A stretch of 64,000 bases of DNA from Alphaproteobacteria bacterium. Its GTDB lineage: Bacteria > Pseudomonadota > Alphaproteobacteria > Rhodobacterales > Rhodobacteraceae. The stretch is taken from contig JAUIAU010000003.1 of the NCBI GenBank assembly GCA_030425185.1, positions 62,001-126,000 on the forward strand, given 5' to 3'. Of the stretch, positions 10,853-21,555 are shown piece by piece. The position numbers and the translations under genes are program-made. The notes beneath the pieces are model-generated. The model had not been told where the DNA came from. It searched no databases and saw nothing but the letters and a program-made list of their open reading frames with translations. Position 1 is the stretch's first letter, and the number at the start of each line of letters is the position of its first letter.

Positions 10853-11653
10853 GTGAGCCCTTTTCTGAGATATGTCTTCAGCCCGATCGCGTTTGGCGCG
10901 TTCCTCGCGGCGGGCACCCTGACGACGCTGGCCGGTCCGTTCGGCACCTATGTTTCGCTGTCGTTTCCGCTGCGCGCGGCCTACTGGTACGGCCTCGTCG
11001 GCTGCTCTCTGCTGATCGCGCTGACCATCCGCTTCGTCGTGGACAGCACCTTCGCCGGTTGGGGTTTTCCCGCGCGGTCCGTTGCCACCGGGATGACCTT
11101 CGCCACCGTCTTCACGCCGGTTGTCCTTGCGGCCAACGCCCTCGTGCTGACCCCATCGGACATTCCCATGCTGGGACCGGTCCAGATCTTCCTCGTCATT
11201 CTCAGCGTGCCGCTGATGATCAACCCGATCATCTATTTCATCTACCGCCTGCAGGGCCTCGATCCGAACGCGATCACGACCGTCAGCCCGCCGCGCCCGC
11301 GCCTGCTGCGCCGTCTGCCGGATGAACTGGGCAACGATCTCGTGCGGCTCGCGGTCAAGGATCACTACGTCCATGTCGTGACCGAAAAGGGCGCCGAGCG
11401 TCTGCTGATGCGCTTCGGGGACGCCATCGAAGAGGTCGACGGCGTCCCGGGCATGCAGGTGCATCGCTCGCACTGGATTGCCTTTGACGCGGTGATCGGC
11501 CACCAGACCGACGGAAACCGGCTTATGCTGCGCCTGAGCGACGGCGCATCGGTGCCGGTCAGCCGCAACTTCCGCGCCGATGTCGAAGCGGCGGGCCTGC
11601 TCGCAAATGTCTCTAGGCGGCCCCGGCGAAGGCGGGGGCGGCAATCGGCCTGA
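10853..11653 (+). CDS. Membrane-anchored LytTR-domain DNA-binding protein
   Basis: The 266-aa protein has four predicted membrane segments in its first 140 residues (about 12-28, 43-62, 77-98, 108-131). A LytTR DNA-binding domain follows at about 160-255, recognised by DELGNDLVRLAVKDHYVHVVT, RFGDAIEEVDG and GMQVHRSHWIA. It should be a one-component regulator acting from the inner membrane. GTG 10853 is the start, with AAGGA 6 bp upstream. The Arg-rich C-terminus overlaps the convergent pdeM gene by 41 nt. Its target is unknown; LytTR regulators often control neighbouring or envelope genes. Confidence 0.85.
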   Translation: MSPFLRYVFSPIAFGAFLAAGTLTTLAGPFGTYVSLSFPLRAAYWYGLVGCSLLIALTIRFVVDSTFAGWGFPARSVATGMTFATVFTPVVLAANALVLTPSDIPMLGPVQIFLVILSVPLMINPIIYFIYRLQGLDPNAITTVSPPRPRLLRRLPDELGNDLVRLAVKDHYVHVVTEKGAERLLMRFGDAIEEVDGVPGMQVHRSHWIAFDAVIGHQTDGNRLMLRLSDGASVPVSRNFRADVEAAGLLANVSRRPRRRRGRQSA

Positions 11654-12287
11654 GGCCGGTCAGGATCGCGGTCGCGTCGTCGGCCATCAATCCGCGCAGG
11701 GCCGGGTCGATGTGCCGGAGGCCCCCGGTATAGCGCCCGTAGGCGGGCATGATCAGGCGTGTCGTATCCAGCAGGAACGCCGGCCGCGCCACCTGTCCGA
11801 CGCGCGTGCGCAGGCTGGCCTTGGGATGGTAGTGGCCCGACACCTCGCCCGGGCGGGCGCCCTGTTGGGCGATGTGGCGAAACACCAGCGGTCCGAGCCG
11901 CAGCTGGCCGAGATGCGTCCCCCCGAGCTCGAGCGGGCCCGGATCATGGTTCCCCTCGATCCAGATCCAGCGCCGCCCGGCCATCAGCCGGTCGAGCGTG
12001 TCGCGCGCCGCGGCGGGAAGTGAGGTTTGCGCTGGTAGGTCGTCGAAACTGTCCCCGAGGCAGACGACATTGCGGGCCTCGGTCGCGTCGAGGTCGTCGG
12101 CAAGGCGCGACAGGGTCTCGATGCTTTCGTAGGGTGGCAGCAGGGTGCGCCCCTGACGGGCCAGCCGGTCCGACTTTCCAAGATGCATGTCCGACACGAC
12201 GAGCAGCGACTCGGAGGGCCAGAACAGGGATCCGGAAGCCCGAGCCTCCAGCGTGGCCCCATTCAGTGAGATCGTCATACTCGCCAT
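11613..12287 (-). CDS. pdeM: Ligase-associated DNA damage response endonuclease PdeM
   Basis: PdeM is a metallophosphoesterase of the four-gene LHR-core/ligase-associated DNA repair set. The metal-binding motifs appear in order: SDMHLGKSDRLARQG, GDSFDD, GNHD and GHYHPK. The protein is about 224 aa from ATG 12287; ATG 12278 (MTISLNG) and an upstream ATG at 12323 are alternatives. It lies directly downstream of the matching DEXH helicase and is surely co-transcribed with it. The ligase and exonuclease partners are not in this window. Confidence 0.9.
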   Translation of the reverse strand: MASMTISLNGATLEARASGSLFWPSESLLVVSDMHLGKSDRLARQGRTLLPPYESIETLSRLADDLDATEARNVVCLGDSFDDLPAQTSLPAAARDTLDRLMAGRRWIWIEGNHDPGPLELGGTHLGQLRLGPLVFRHIAQQGARPGEVSGHYHPKASLRTRVGQVARPAFLLDTTRLIMPAYGRYTGGLRHIDPALRGLMADDATAILTGLRPIAAPAFAGAA

Positions 12288-12347
12288 GCGCGCATCGAAA
12301 CCCAGAGGCAGGGCACTTGGCAAGCCCTCCCTTCGGTGAGGGTCGCG

Positions 12348-14756
12348 TCAGGCCAGCCCCGCCTCCGCGAGCAACGCCTCGGCCGCCTCCGCCAGCATCC
12401 GTTCGCGTCCGGCCCCCGCGACCGGCACCCGCCCGACCTCGAGGAACAGCGGGGCCGCCAGCGGGGTCAGGCGCGTGCACGGGACGTGATCGACCCGGCC
12501 TGCCGTGCGGCGAAGCAACTCCTCGATCCGGCCGAAATCGACCAGACCGCGCAGGGCCTCCTCGCGGGTGATCTGCATCAGGACGTGATCGGGATCGTAC
12601 TTGAGCAGCGTGTCGTAGAGGATATCCGACGAGAAGGTCGCCTGCCGTCCCGACTTGCGCCCGCCGCGCGTGTTGCGCTCGATCAGGCCGGCGATGATCG
12701 CGGCCGACCGGAACGTGCGCTTCATCACGGCATTGCCCGCCAGCCAGGTCTCGAAGCTGTCGCGCAACCCGTCACCGGCCACCAGCGCCGCCGGATCGGG
12801 GACCGGTTGCAGTCCCCAGATCAGCGTCGCGTAATCCGTCGCGACGAAGCCCAGCGGTTCCAGTCCGGCCGCCTCCATCCGCCCGGTCAGCAGCAGGCCC
12901 ATTGTCTGTTGTGCGTTCCGCCCCGCGAAGCCGTAGGCGCAGAGATGATGCCGCCCGTCATGCGGAAAGGTCTCGATCAGCAGGCGATCCGCCTCGGGCA
13001 GCTTCGAGACCCGGCGTTGCAGGTGCAGCCAGTCGCGGGTGTGGCCGGGCAGGGCGGGCCAGTCGTCGTCCCGGAACATCCGCAGGATGCGGGCGCTCAG
13101 CTGCGTCGAGGTCGCGAACTTGGTGCCCATGAAGGTCGCGATCTTCGGCGGCTTGTCGGGTCGGCGGGTGACCTCGACGACCATCTCGCGCAGACCCTCG
13201 TAGCGCACGACCTCGCCGCCGATCAGGAAGGTGTCGCCAGGGGTCAGGGTGGCGGCAAAGGATTCCTCGACCTCGCCGAGCGGCGTGCCGCCCATCCGCC
13301 CCTTCAGCCGCACCTTCAGCGTTTCGGTGTCGATGATCGTGCCCATGTTCATGCGGATCGCGGCAGCGGTGCGCGGGTCGCGCAACTGCCAGCGCCCGTC
13401 ATGACGGCGAAGAAGGCGCTGCCAGCGGTCATAGGCCTTCAGCGCATAGCCCCCGGTGGCACAGAACTCGAGGCAGGCATCGAACTGGGCCCGGTCCAAC
13501 GTGGCGTAGGCGCCCGAGGATGTCACCTCGGCGAAGAGTGCCTCGGCGTCGAAGGGGCCGGCGGCGGCGGTCGCGAGGATGTGCTGGCACAGCACGTCGC
13601 GCGGCCCGGGTCCGCGCGGATCGCCGTCGAGATCATGCGCGCGCACGGCTTCGAGGGCAGCCACGCATTCGACGATCTCGAACCGGTTGGCGGGCACCAG
13701 CAGCGCCTTCGAGGGCGCGTTGTAGCGGTGGTTCGCCCGGCCGATCCGCTGCACCAGCCGCTTCACGTTCTTCGGCGCGCCGACCTGAATCACGAGGTCC
13801 ACATCGCCCCAGTCGATCCCGAGATCGAGCGACCCGGTGCAGACGATGGCCCGAAGCTGTCCCGCGACCATCGCGGCTTCGACGCGCTCGCGCTGTTCGC
13901 GGGACAGGGACCCGTGGTGGATCCCGATCGGCAGCCCGGCGTCATTGGCGAGCCAGAGATGGTGAAAGAACAGCTCCGCCTGGGCCCGCGTGTTGTGAAA
14001 GATCAGCGTGGTCTTGTGCCGCTCGACCTCGCGCAGCACGGCGGGGATCGCGTAGCGCCCGCCACCCCCGGCCCAGGGCGGGGCCTCGTCGGTGCGCAGC
14101 ATGGCGATATCCGGCTCGGGTCCGGGATCGGCGGTCAGGATCGCGCAGGGCTCGGGGTGCTTCGCCAGGAACCGGGCAATCGCGCCTGGGTCCTCGACCG
14201 TCGCGGACAGCCCGACCCGGCGCAGGCCCGGCACCAGCGTCGACAGCCGTGCCAGCGCCAGCATCAGCTGATCGCCGCGCTTGCTCTCGGCCAGGGCATG
14301 GATTTCGTCCACCATGACGCGCTTCAGCCCCGCGAAGGTTCGCGCGGCATCCTCGTAGCTCAGCATCAGTGCCAGGCTCTCGGGCGTCGTCAGCAGGATG
14401 TGCGGCGGGTCGGCCCGCTGCCGCTTGCGCTGGGTCTGGGTGGTGTCGCCGGTGCGGTCCTCGATCCGGATCGGCAGTCCCATCTCCTCGACCGGGGTGC
14501 GCAGGTTGCGCTTGATATCGGCGGCCAGCGCCTTGAGCGGCGAGACATAGAGCGTGTGCAGCCCGGGCCGCGGATCGGCGGCCAGATCGACGAGCGTCGG
14601 CAGGAACCCCGCCAGCGTCTTGCCCCCGCCGGTCGGTGCGATCAGCAGCAGCGCCGCGTCCCCGGCGCGCGCCAGCATCTCGGCCTGGTGCGGATACAGC
14701 GACCAGCCGCGCGCGGCGAACCAGTCGGCAAAGGGGGCGGGCAGGTCCGGGGTCAT
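12348..14756 (-). CDS. Ligase-associated DNA damage response DEXH-box helicase (Lhr-core type)
   Basis: This 802-aa superfamily 2 helicase has Walker A APTGGGKT at 40-47, the DEIH box at 150-153, and LSATVEDP as motif III. SLDLGIDWGDVDLVIQVGAPK and QRIGRANHR form motifs V and VI. Length and the WH-plus-C-terminal Lhr-core region fit the bacterial ligase-associated group, which acts with a phosphoesterase, an ATP-dependent ligase and an MBL exonuclease. Here only pdeM is adjacent. The ATG has the N-terminus LPAPFADWFAARGW, typical of the family. Confidence 0.93.
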   Translation of the reverse strand: MTPDLPAPFADWFAARGWSLYPHQAEMLARAGDAALLLIAPTGGGKTLAGFLPTLVDLAADPRPGLHTLYVSPLKALAADIKRNLRTPVEEMGLPIRIEDRTGDTTQTQRKRQRADPPHILLTTPESLALMLSYEDAARTFAGLKRVMVDEIHALAESKRGDQLMLALARLSTLVPGLRRVGLSATVEDPGAIARFLAKHPEPCAILTADPGPEPDIAMLRTDEAPPWAGGGGRYAIPAVLREVERHKTTLIFHNTRAQAELFFHHLWLANDAGLPIGIHHGSLSREQRERVEAAMVAGQLRAIVCTGSLDLGIDWGDVDLVIQVGAPKNVKRLVQRIGRANHRYNAPSKALLVPANRFEIVECVAALEAVRAHDLDGDPRGPGPRDVLCQHILATAAAGPFDAEALFAEVTSSGAYATLDRAQFDACLEFCATGGYALKAYDRWQRLLRRHDGRWQLRDPRTAAAIRMNMGTIIDTETLKVRLKGRMGGTPLGEVEESFAATLTPGDTFLIGGEVVRYEGLREMVVEVTRRPDKPPKIATFMGTKFATSTQLSARILRMFRDDDWPALPGHTRDWLHLQRRVSKLPEADRLLIETFPHDGRHHLCAYGFAGRNAQQTMGLLLTGRMEAAGLEPLGFVATDYATLIWGLQPVPDPAALVAGDGLRDSFETWLAGNAVMKRTFRSAAIIAGLIERNTRGGRKSGRQATFSSDILYDTLLKYDPDHVLMQITREEALRGLVDFGRIEELLRRTAGRVDHVPCTRLTPLAAPLFLEVGRVPVAGAGRERMLAEAAEALLAEAGLA

Positions 14757-14796
14757 GCCCGCTGACCTAGCAAGGTCCGGTCCCGGCGCAAGCGCC

Positions 14797-16113
14797 TCAG
14801 TGCCCGAAGTCCGAATCCTCGACGAAGAGGTTGGCCCAGGCCCGGTCGATCAGTTCCGGCGTCATGTGCGGCGGCTCGTTCTCGTAGGCGTTCATGGCGA
14901 GGATCTGGTCGATCAGGAACGGGGCGTGGTAGTTCGCGTAGACGTGGTCGATCTCGGCATAGCGGGTGCGCAGCAGGTGGATCAGCGACTCCTCGTCCAA
15001 CGGCATGCCCTTCGCCTTGGCGACCAGCGCGAAGACCTGCAGGAACTCGTCCTTGGTCGGTCCGTCGATCTTGATCTTGAAGAAGACCCGCCGCAGGGCC
15101 GCGCCGTCGAACAGCTCGTTCGGATGGAAGTTGGTCGAGAAGATCACCAGCGTATCGAAGGGCACGATGAATTTCTCGCCCGATTGCAGCGCGAGGATGT
15201 CGTAGCCCGCCTCCATCGGCACGATCCAGCGGTTGATCAGCTTCTGCGGGCTTTCGGCCTGCCGCCCGAGGTCGTCCACGATGAAGACGCCGCCGGTCGC
15301 CTTCATCTGGAGCGGGGCCTGGTAGGTGCGGCTGACCGGGTTGTAGGTCAGGTCCAGCATCGACAGTTCCAGCTCGCCCCCGGTGATGACGGCCGGGCGG
15401 CGGCACTTCACGTAGCGGGTGTCGAAGCCCTGCGGCCGCCGCAGTGCCGACACCATGCCCTGGTCCGGCTCGGCGACGGCCACGCGCTGATGGACGATCG
15501 GGTCATAGACGGTGATGATCTGGCCCGAGTACTCGACCGCGCGGGGCACGAAGACATGATCGCCCAGCGCGTCGCGGATGCCGTTCGAGATCGACGATTT
15601 CCCGTTGCCGGGCGGGCCGTAGAGCAGCACCGACCGGCCCGAGGCGATGGCGGGCCCAAGGTCGCGCAGGAAGTTCCGGGGCAGGATCAGGTGCCCCATC
15701 GCACCGGACAGGCGCTCGGGCGTGATCCGGACGTTCTTGACCGACTGCCGTTCGGATTGCTGGCGAAAGGCGTCGAGCGGCACCGGCATCGCGCCATAGT
15801 ACTCGGACTGGGTCAGGGCATCGCGGGCGCGCATGTTGCCCTGTTCGGACAACTGGTAGCGCATTTCCTCCGTGCCGCTGGCGGTCAGCGAGCCCATCGC
15901 CTCGATCATCTTGTCCTCGCGGAGCTGGTCCACGAGTTCCTGTGTCAGCGGCACCGGCATCGCGACCGCGCTGGCCATCTCGGAGACCCGTTGCAGCGAG
16001 CGGCGGTAGATCGTCTTGAGCAGGATGTCCCGCATCATCGTCGGGTTCAGGCCGAGGTCGGCCAGCGTCCGGGGGCGGGGCGGGGAGAACGGGTTGGCGA
16101 CGGCTTCGTTCAT
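14797..16113 (-). CDS. Tad-locus associated AAA/MoxR-like ATPase
   Basis: The 438-aa protein carries Walker A GPPGNGKS (166-173), Walker B FIVDDLG (277-283) and sensor residues near VIFSTNF. The N-terminal 130 residues have no recognised domain. Similar ATPases lie at the end of Tad pilus loci in Rhodobacteraceae; whether they drive the pilus or remodel another complex is unknown. ATG 16113 is chosen because GGAGA lies 5 bp upstream; an in-frame extension to 16203 would run into the prepilin peptidase gene. The stop is 40 bp from the helicase gene. Confidence 0.8.
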   Translation of the reverse strand: MNEAVANPFSPPRPRTLADLGLNPTMMRDILLKTIYRRSLQRVSEMASAVAMPVPLTQELVDQLREDKMIEAMGSLTASGTEEMRYQLSEQGNMRARDALTQSEYYGAMPVPLDAFRQQSERQSVKNVRITPERLSGAMGHLILPRNFLRDLGPAIASGRSVLLYGPPGNGKSSISNGIRDALGDHVFVPRAVEYSGQIITVYDPIVHQRVAVAEPDQGMVSALRRPQGFDTRYVKCRRPAVITGGELELSMLDLTYNPVSRTYQAPLQMKATGGVFIVDDLGRQAESPQKLINRWIVPMEAGYDILALQSGEKFIVPFDTLVIFSTNFHPNELFDGAALRRVFFKIKIDGPTKDEFLQVFALVAKAKGMPLDEESLIHLLRTRYAEIDHVYANYHAPFLIDQILAMNAYENEPPHMTPELIDRAWANLFVEDSDFGH

Positions 16114-16156
16114 GGGGGTCTCCGGGCGGGCTGGACGGACCGAGACGCCAGAGGCG

Positions 16157-16651
16157 CTAGGGCAGGAGCGGGAGAAGGAAGTAGAAGACGAGCGTTCCGC
16201 CAAGCGCGAGCCCCATCGGGAAATCGCGTTTCTCGGTCCAGGACGCCCAGTCCGGGGTTGCGGCGCGGACGGCGGGGATGCGCCGCGCGATCCGGTGGGC
16301 CGCGAAGGCGCCCAGCAGAACGGCCGCGAACAGCGTCATGACCAGCAGCAGGTCCGGGTAGGCCACGAAGGGCGCCATGGCCGCCGCGAACTTGGCGTCC
16401 CCGGCCCCGACCACCCCCGCGCTGGCCATCACGAAGCCGAGCAGCAGGATCGCCCCCAGGTGGGCATAGCGCCACAGGTATTCGTCGAGCGGCAGCGCCA
16501 CCGGGCCGACCACCGCGAAGACGGCGGCCAGCAGCAGCACCGACTTGTTCGGGATCTTCATGAACTTCATGTCGGTCCACGACACGTAGACGCAGATCGG
16601 CAGCACGAAGGGCAGGAACCATAGTGCCGTGGCGGCCGTCGTTTCGGTCAC
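16157..16651 (-). CDS. tadV: Prepilin peptidase TadV/CpaA
   Basis: This 164-aa polytopic aspartic protease cleaves Flp prepilins and pseudopilins. The two catalytic aspartates are visible: Asp27 in WTDMKFMKIPN and Asp85 in GAGDAKF. About five hydrophobic segments are present, and the methyltransferase domain of type IV prepilin peptidases is absent, as expected for TadV. It follows tadD by 1 bp and so is part of the same operon. Probable substrates are the three Flp pilins at 26256-27397 and perhaps the orphan at 60883. Confidence 0.92.
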   Translation of the reverse strand: MTETTAATALWFLPFVLPICVYVSWTDMKFMKIPNKSVLLLAAVFAVVGPVALPLDEYLWRYAHLGAILLLGFVMASAGVVGAGDAKFAAAMAPFVAYPDLLLVMTLFAAVLLGAFAAHRIARRIPAVRAATPDWASWTEKRDFPMGLALGGTLVFYFLLPLLP

Positions 16652-16652
16652 G

Positions 16653-17504
16653 TCAGGCTCCGTTCTGTTCCAGCGTGCGCAGGGCGCGGACCGCGGCCTC
16701 GAAATGCTGCGGGTGGGTCTCGATCGCCTCGCGCAGCAGCGACTTGCCGGTGGTGATGTCGCCCTGCTTGATCGCCGACAGGGCCAGGGTGTGCAGCAGT
16801 TGCGCGCGCTCGATCTGCGTCGTCTGGATCGGCGGAAGCTGGTAGTTGCGCTGCGCGCCGCGGGCGAGGATCAGGTTGTTCTTGGCGGTGAAGAGGTTCG
16901 GGTCGTAGCCGATCGCCTGGCCGAACAGTTGCTCGGCGCCCCGGAAGTCGCCGCGGGTCAGCTTGGAGTAGCCCCAGTTGTTCAGCACGCTGGCCGGGCG
17001 GTTGGTCAGGCCGGAGGCAATCTCGTAGAAGCTGTCGGCCTTGTCCCATTCGCGGTTGCTGTCGGCGACCATCGCTTCCAGCCGGTAGCGCTCGTAGGTC
17101 TCGACGGTGGGCGGAATGGTGTCGAGCACCTTCTCGGCCTCGTCCCAGTCGTTCGAGCGGATCAGCGCGTCGGCGAGGTCGATCCGGTCCTGGTCGGTCA
17201 CCTCCCGGCTGGCCACGACCTGTTTCCAGACCGGCACGGCGCGCGCGGGCTGCCCGGCGCGGATCAGGCTCATGCCGAGGCCGCGCTTCAGGTCGATGCG
17301 GTCCGGCTGTTCCGAGGTGGCCCGCTCGAAATAGGAAACGGCCTCCGCCGGATCGGCCACGGTCAGCATGATATCGTTGAGATTGCTCTCGTCGATCACG
17401 TTGACGCCGTCGAAGGCCCGCGACACGCCGTTGCCGCCGCCAGGTTTCTGGCAGCCCGCAAGGCTGAGCGCCGCAAGCGCCGCCACGATCACACCCGTCC
17501 GCAT
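16653..17504 (-). CDS. tadD: TadD-like TPR lipoprotein
   Basis: The 283-aa protein starts with a lipoprotein signal (LSLAGC, Cys18) and contains TPR repeats. Examples are EAVSYFERATSEQPDRIDLKRG, RPASVLNNWGYSKLTRGDF and GAEQLFGQAIGYDPN. TadD acts as a pilotin or assembly factor for the secretin in Tad systems. It lies between a second TPR lipoprotein and tadV. The tadD name is assigned by position and TPR content; the neighbour at 17536 could share the role. Confidence 0.85.
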   Translation of the reverse strand: MRTGVIVAALAALSLAGCQKPGGGNGVSRAFDGVNVIDESNLNDIMLTVADPAEAVSYFERATSEQPDRIDLKRGLGMSLIRAGQPARAVPVWKQVVASREVTDQDRIDLADALIRSNDWDEAEKVLDTIPPTVETYERYRLEAMVADSNREWDKADSFYEIASGLTNRPASVLNNWGYSKLTRGDFRGAEQLFGQAIGYDPNLFTAKNNLILARGAQRNYQLPPIQTTQIERAQLLHTLALSAIKQGDITTGKSLLREAIETHPQHFEAAVRALRTLEQNGA

Positions 17505-17535
17505 GAAGCTGCGTCCTTATGCTGCTCGGTTCCGA

Positions 17536-18111
17536 TCAAGGCGCCTCCAGAAGGAGGTAGGCGCTTGCCCCGCGCCGCACCAAGTCGAAGTTATGGTTAT
17601 CCCCATCAGTATAGGCAGGATTTTCCATTTTTGCGAGGGCCAAGCGCAGGTTGTCCCGGATCGAGGGCGTGGCGGCCCCGTCGAGCGCGAAGGCCGTGCG
17701 GAACACGCGCATCGCTTCGCCGGTTTCGCCCTTCTCCATCAGGACGACGCCCAGGTTGTTCCAGGCCGGAACGAACTCGGGGTCTTCCTTGACCGCGTCG
17801 CGCAGCAGGGTTTCGGCCTGCCCCAGCCGCCCGAGGCGCAGGTTGGCCGAGCCGAGCGCCGACAGCACGTCCACCGTCAGGCCGGTCTCGCCGGCGGCGC
17901 GGCTGTAGGCCTCGAGCGCCAGTTCGTACTCGCCTGACGCCATCAGCCGGTGACCGACGGTCAGGCCATCGACCGCCTCGTCTGCAAACGGTCCGGTGGT
18001 CGGGGCTAGGCCCGGGGCATAGGGCCCGTCCTCCAACGGCGCGAGGCGGCCTGCCGTCTGGCAGCCCGCCACCGCGAGAAGCGCGAGGACCAGAACCCCG
18101 GCGCGGATCAT
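17536..18111 (-). CDS. Second Tad-locus TPR lipoprotein
   Basis: The 191-aa protein has a lipobox LAVAGC (Cys16) and two or three TPR units (GLTVGHRLMASGEYELALEAYSRA, PEFVPAWNNLGVVLMEKGE). Its ATG overlaps the tadC stop by 4 nt (ATGA), so it is translationally coupled to tadC. Two consecutive TPR lipoproteins are common in rhodobacterial Tad loci. It may help secretin or platform assembly. The Asp/Asn-rich tail (YTDGDNHNFD) is unusual but unassigned. Confidence 0.82.
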   Translation of the reverse strand: MIRAGVLVLALLAVAGCQTAGRLAPLEDGPYAPGLAPTTGPFADEAVDGLTVGHRLMASGEYELALEAYSRAAGETGLTVDVLSALGSANLRLGRLGQAETLLRDAVKEDPEFVPAWNNLGVVLMEKGETGEAMRVFRTAFALDGAATPSIRDNLRLALAKMENPAYTDGDNHNFDLVRRGASAYLLLEAP

Positions 18112-19091
18112 GGGCTGATCCCCCCGCCCGAAAGCGTTTCGTAGATCGAGTAGATCGACGGTCCGATCAGGATGATCATCAGCGGCGGCACCGTGAACAT
18201 CATGGTCCCGAGCGTCAGCTTCGTCGGCAGGACGTTCGCCTTTTCCTCGGCCCGCATCACGCGCTTGTCGCGCATCTCGCCGGCGTAGACCCGCAGCGCC
18301 TCCGCGATCGAGGTGCCGAACTGCTGCGACTGGATCAGGACTGTCACGAAGCTGGCCACGTCGGCCACGCCGCAGCGGTCGCCCATGTCCTTCAGCACCG
18401 TGGCCTTGTCCTTGCCGGCCTTGATCTCCCAGGCGACGATCTCGAATTCCTCGGCCAGCGCCGGGAAGCCCGAGCGGATTTCCTGCGCGACGCGGATGAT
18501 GGCCTGGTCGAGGCCCTGGCCCGCCTCGACGCAGACCAGCATCAGGTCGAGGCTGTCCGGGAAGCCGTTCTGGATCTCGGCCTGACGCGAGCCGATCCGC
18601 TTGTTGATCCAGTAGCGGGGCAGGTAGTAGCCGACGAGGCCCGGCACCAGCGTGGTCAGCGCGGCCTTCGTCGCGTCGGTCTGCTCGCCTGCGGTCAGCA
18701 GCGTGTAGATCAGGCCGAGGGCCAGCAGGCCGAGACCCAGCGAGAACTGCGCAAAGTAGAAGGTCCGTACCGCCGAGCGCGACCGGTAGCCGGCCTGGAT
18801 CATCTGCTCGCGGATCGTCGACATTTCCTCTTCGTTCTGCGGCTCCAAGTAGTCCGCGAACTGTTCGAGCTTGGTGTCGTTCTCGTAGCGCAGGCGCGTC
18901 GACGGATCGTCCGTCTCGCGCCGAGCCTGGCCGAGGCGCTCCTTCTTGATCCGCTCCAGCGGGTCGGGCTTCTGGTTCAGCATCATCGGGATCGCGATGA
19001 GCAGAAGCAGCAGGCCGAGCACGCCGAGGGCGAACACCGGGCCGAGCGGGCCGAAGTTCTGGATCAGGAAGCTGTTGACGGTGTCCATCAT
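18108..19091 (-). CDS. tadC: Tad pilus inner-membrane platform protein TadC
   Basis: TadC is a GspF-type (T2SSF) platform protein that works with TadB and the TadA ATPase to polymerise Flp pilin. The 327-aa sequence has an N-terminal membrane helix and the T2SSF domain at about 165-300 (GFPDSLDLMLVCVEAGQGLDQAI and VASFVTVLIQSQQFGTSIAEALR). A hydrophobic C-terminal anchor (FTVPPLMIILIGPSIY) follows. It starts 12 bp after tadB ends. Length and order are standard. Confidence 0.94.
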   Translation of the reverse strand: MMDTVNSFLIQNFGPLGPVFALGVLGLLLLLIAIPMMLNQKPDPLERIKKERLGQARRETDDPSTRLRYENDTKLEQFADYLEPQNEEEMSTIREQMIQAGYRSRSAVRTFYFAQFSLGLGLLALGLIYTLLTAGEQTDATKAALTTLVPGLVGYYLPRYWINKRIGSRQAEIQNGFPDSLDLMLVCVEAGQGLDQAIIRVAQEIRSGFPALAEEFEIVAWEIKAGKDKATVLKDMGDRCGVADVASFVTVLIQSQQFGTSIAEALRVYAGEMRDKRVMRAEEKANVLPTKLTLGTMMFTVPPLMIILIGPSIYSIYETLSGGGISP

Positions 19092-19103
19092 GCTGTGCGG
19101 GCC

Positions 19104-20068
19104 TCAGACCTTGATGTTCACCATCGCCTTCATGAACAGGATGTTCACGATCAGGAAGACGGCGACGACGACGGCGGCGGGAATGAAGAACTGGGTGTCC
19201 TTCACGTCGGCATAGTAATCCGGCTCCATCACGTTGATCGCGACCAGCGCTGCCAGTGGGAAGCCCGACAGGAACATGCCGGACCACTTGGCCTCGGCGG
19301 TGATCGCCTTGACGCGGCGGAACAGCTTGAAGCGGGCCCGGATCACCTGGGCGAGACCGTAGAGGATCTCGGCGAGGTTGCCGCCCGACTTGGACTGGAT
19401 CGACACCGCGACCGCGAGGAAGCGCAAGTCCTGCATGTCCATCCGCTCGGCGAGTTCCTTGAGCGAATCGGACACGTCGCGGCCATAGGCGGCCTCGTCC
19501 GCGATGATCCCGAACTCGGTGCCGAGCGGGTCGGCGACCTCCTTGGCGACGATGTTGATCGCGCTCGAGAACGGGTGGCCGACGCGCAGGCTGCGCACCA
19601 TCAGCTCGACCGCGTCGGGCAGCTGCTCCTCGATCATGGCGAGGCGCTTCTTGGCCTTGTTGTTCACCCACATGTAGACGGCGCCGATGCCCATGACGAT
19701 CGAGACCACGACGCGGATGACCGCCCCGGCGTCGGTGAAGAAGGTCAGGCCGGTGTAGGCCACCATGCACAGCGCGCCCATCACCATCATCAGCGTTCCC
19801 GGCGAGAAGGCGATGTTGGCCTTCTGGGCCTTCTCGGCGAGCAGGTTGTAGAGCGGGATCTGCTGGCCCCGCAGGTGCTGCCCCATCTCCTTGCGGAGCT
19901 GTTCCAGCACCTGTTCCCGGTCCGCCCCGGCGTCGAGCATCTCGAGCCGCCGGTTGACGCGGCTGTTCAGGCTGATCGCCCGGCCGAAGACCAGCAGATA
20001 GATGCCCTCGACGAGCAGCAGCACGCCGACGAAGATGCCGATATAGATCAGCGGTTCGATACCGATGG

Positions 20069-20072
<4 letters not shown>
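19104..20072 (-). CDS. tadB: Tad pilus inner-membrane platform protein TadB
   Basis: TadB is the second T2SSF-domain platform protein. The 322-aa product has an N-terminal membrane helix, paired helices at about 90-135, and the domain core LPDAVELMVRSLRVGHPFS and FLAVAVSIQSKSGGNLAEIL. A C-terminal hydrophobic anchor ends the protein. Its ATG overlaps the tadA stop by 4 nt (ATGA), giving tight coupling. TadB and TadC probably form the heteromeric rotor for TadA. Confidence 0.95.
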
Positions 20073-21538
<1,466 letters not shown>

Positions 21539-21555
21539 GGGTGTTTTTCCTTTCG

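Noticed and set aside
12336-14765. An 809-codon plus-strand frame opposite the DEXH helicase
   Set aside because: It is antisense to the helicase, with Gln/Arg-rich sequence and no ribosome site. It is a codon-bias shadow.
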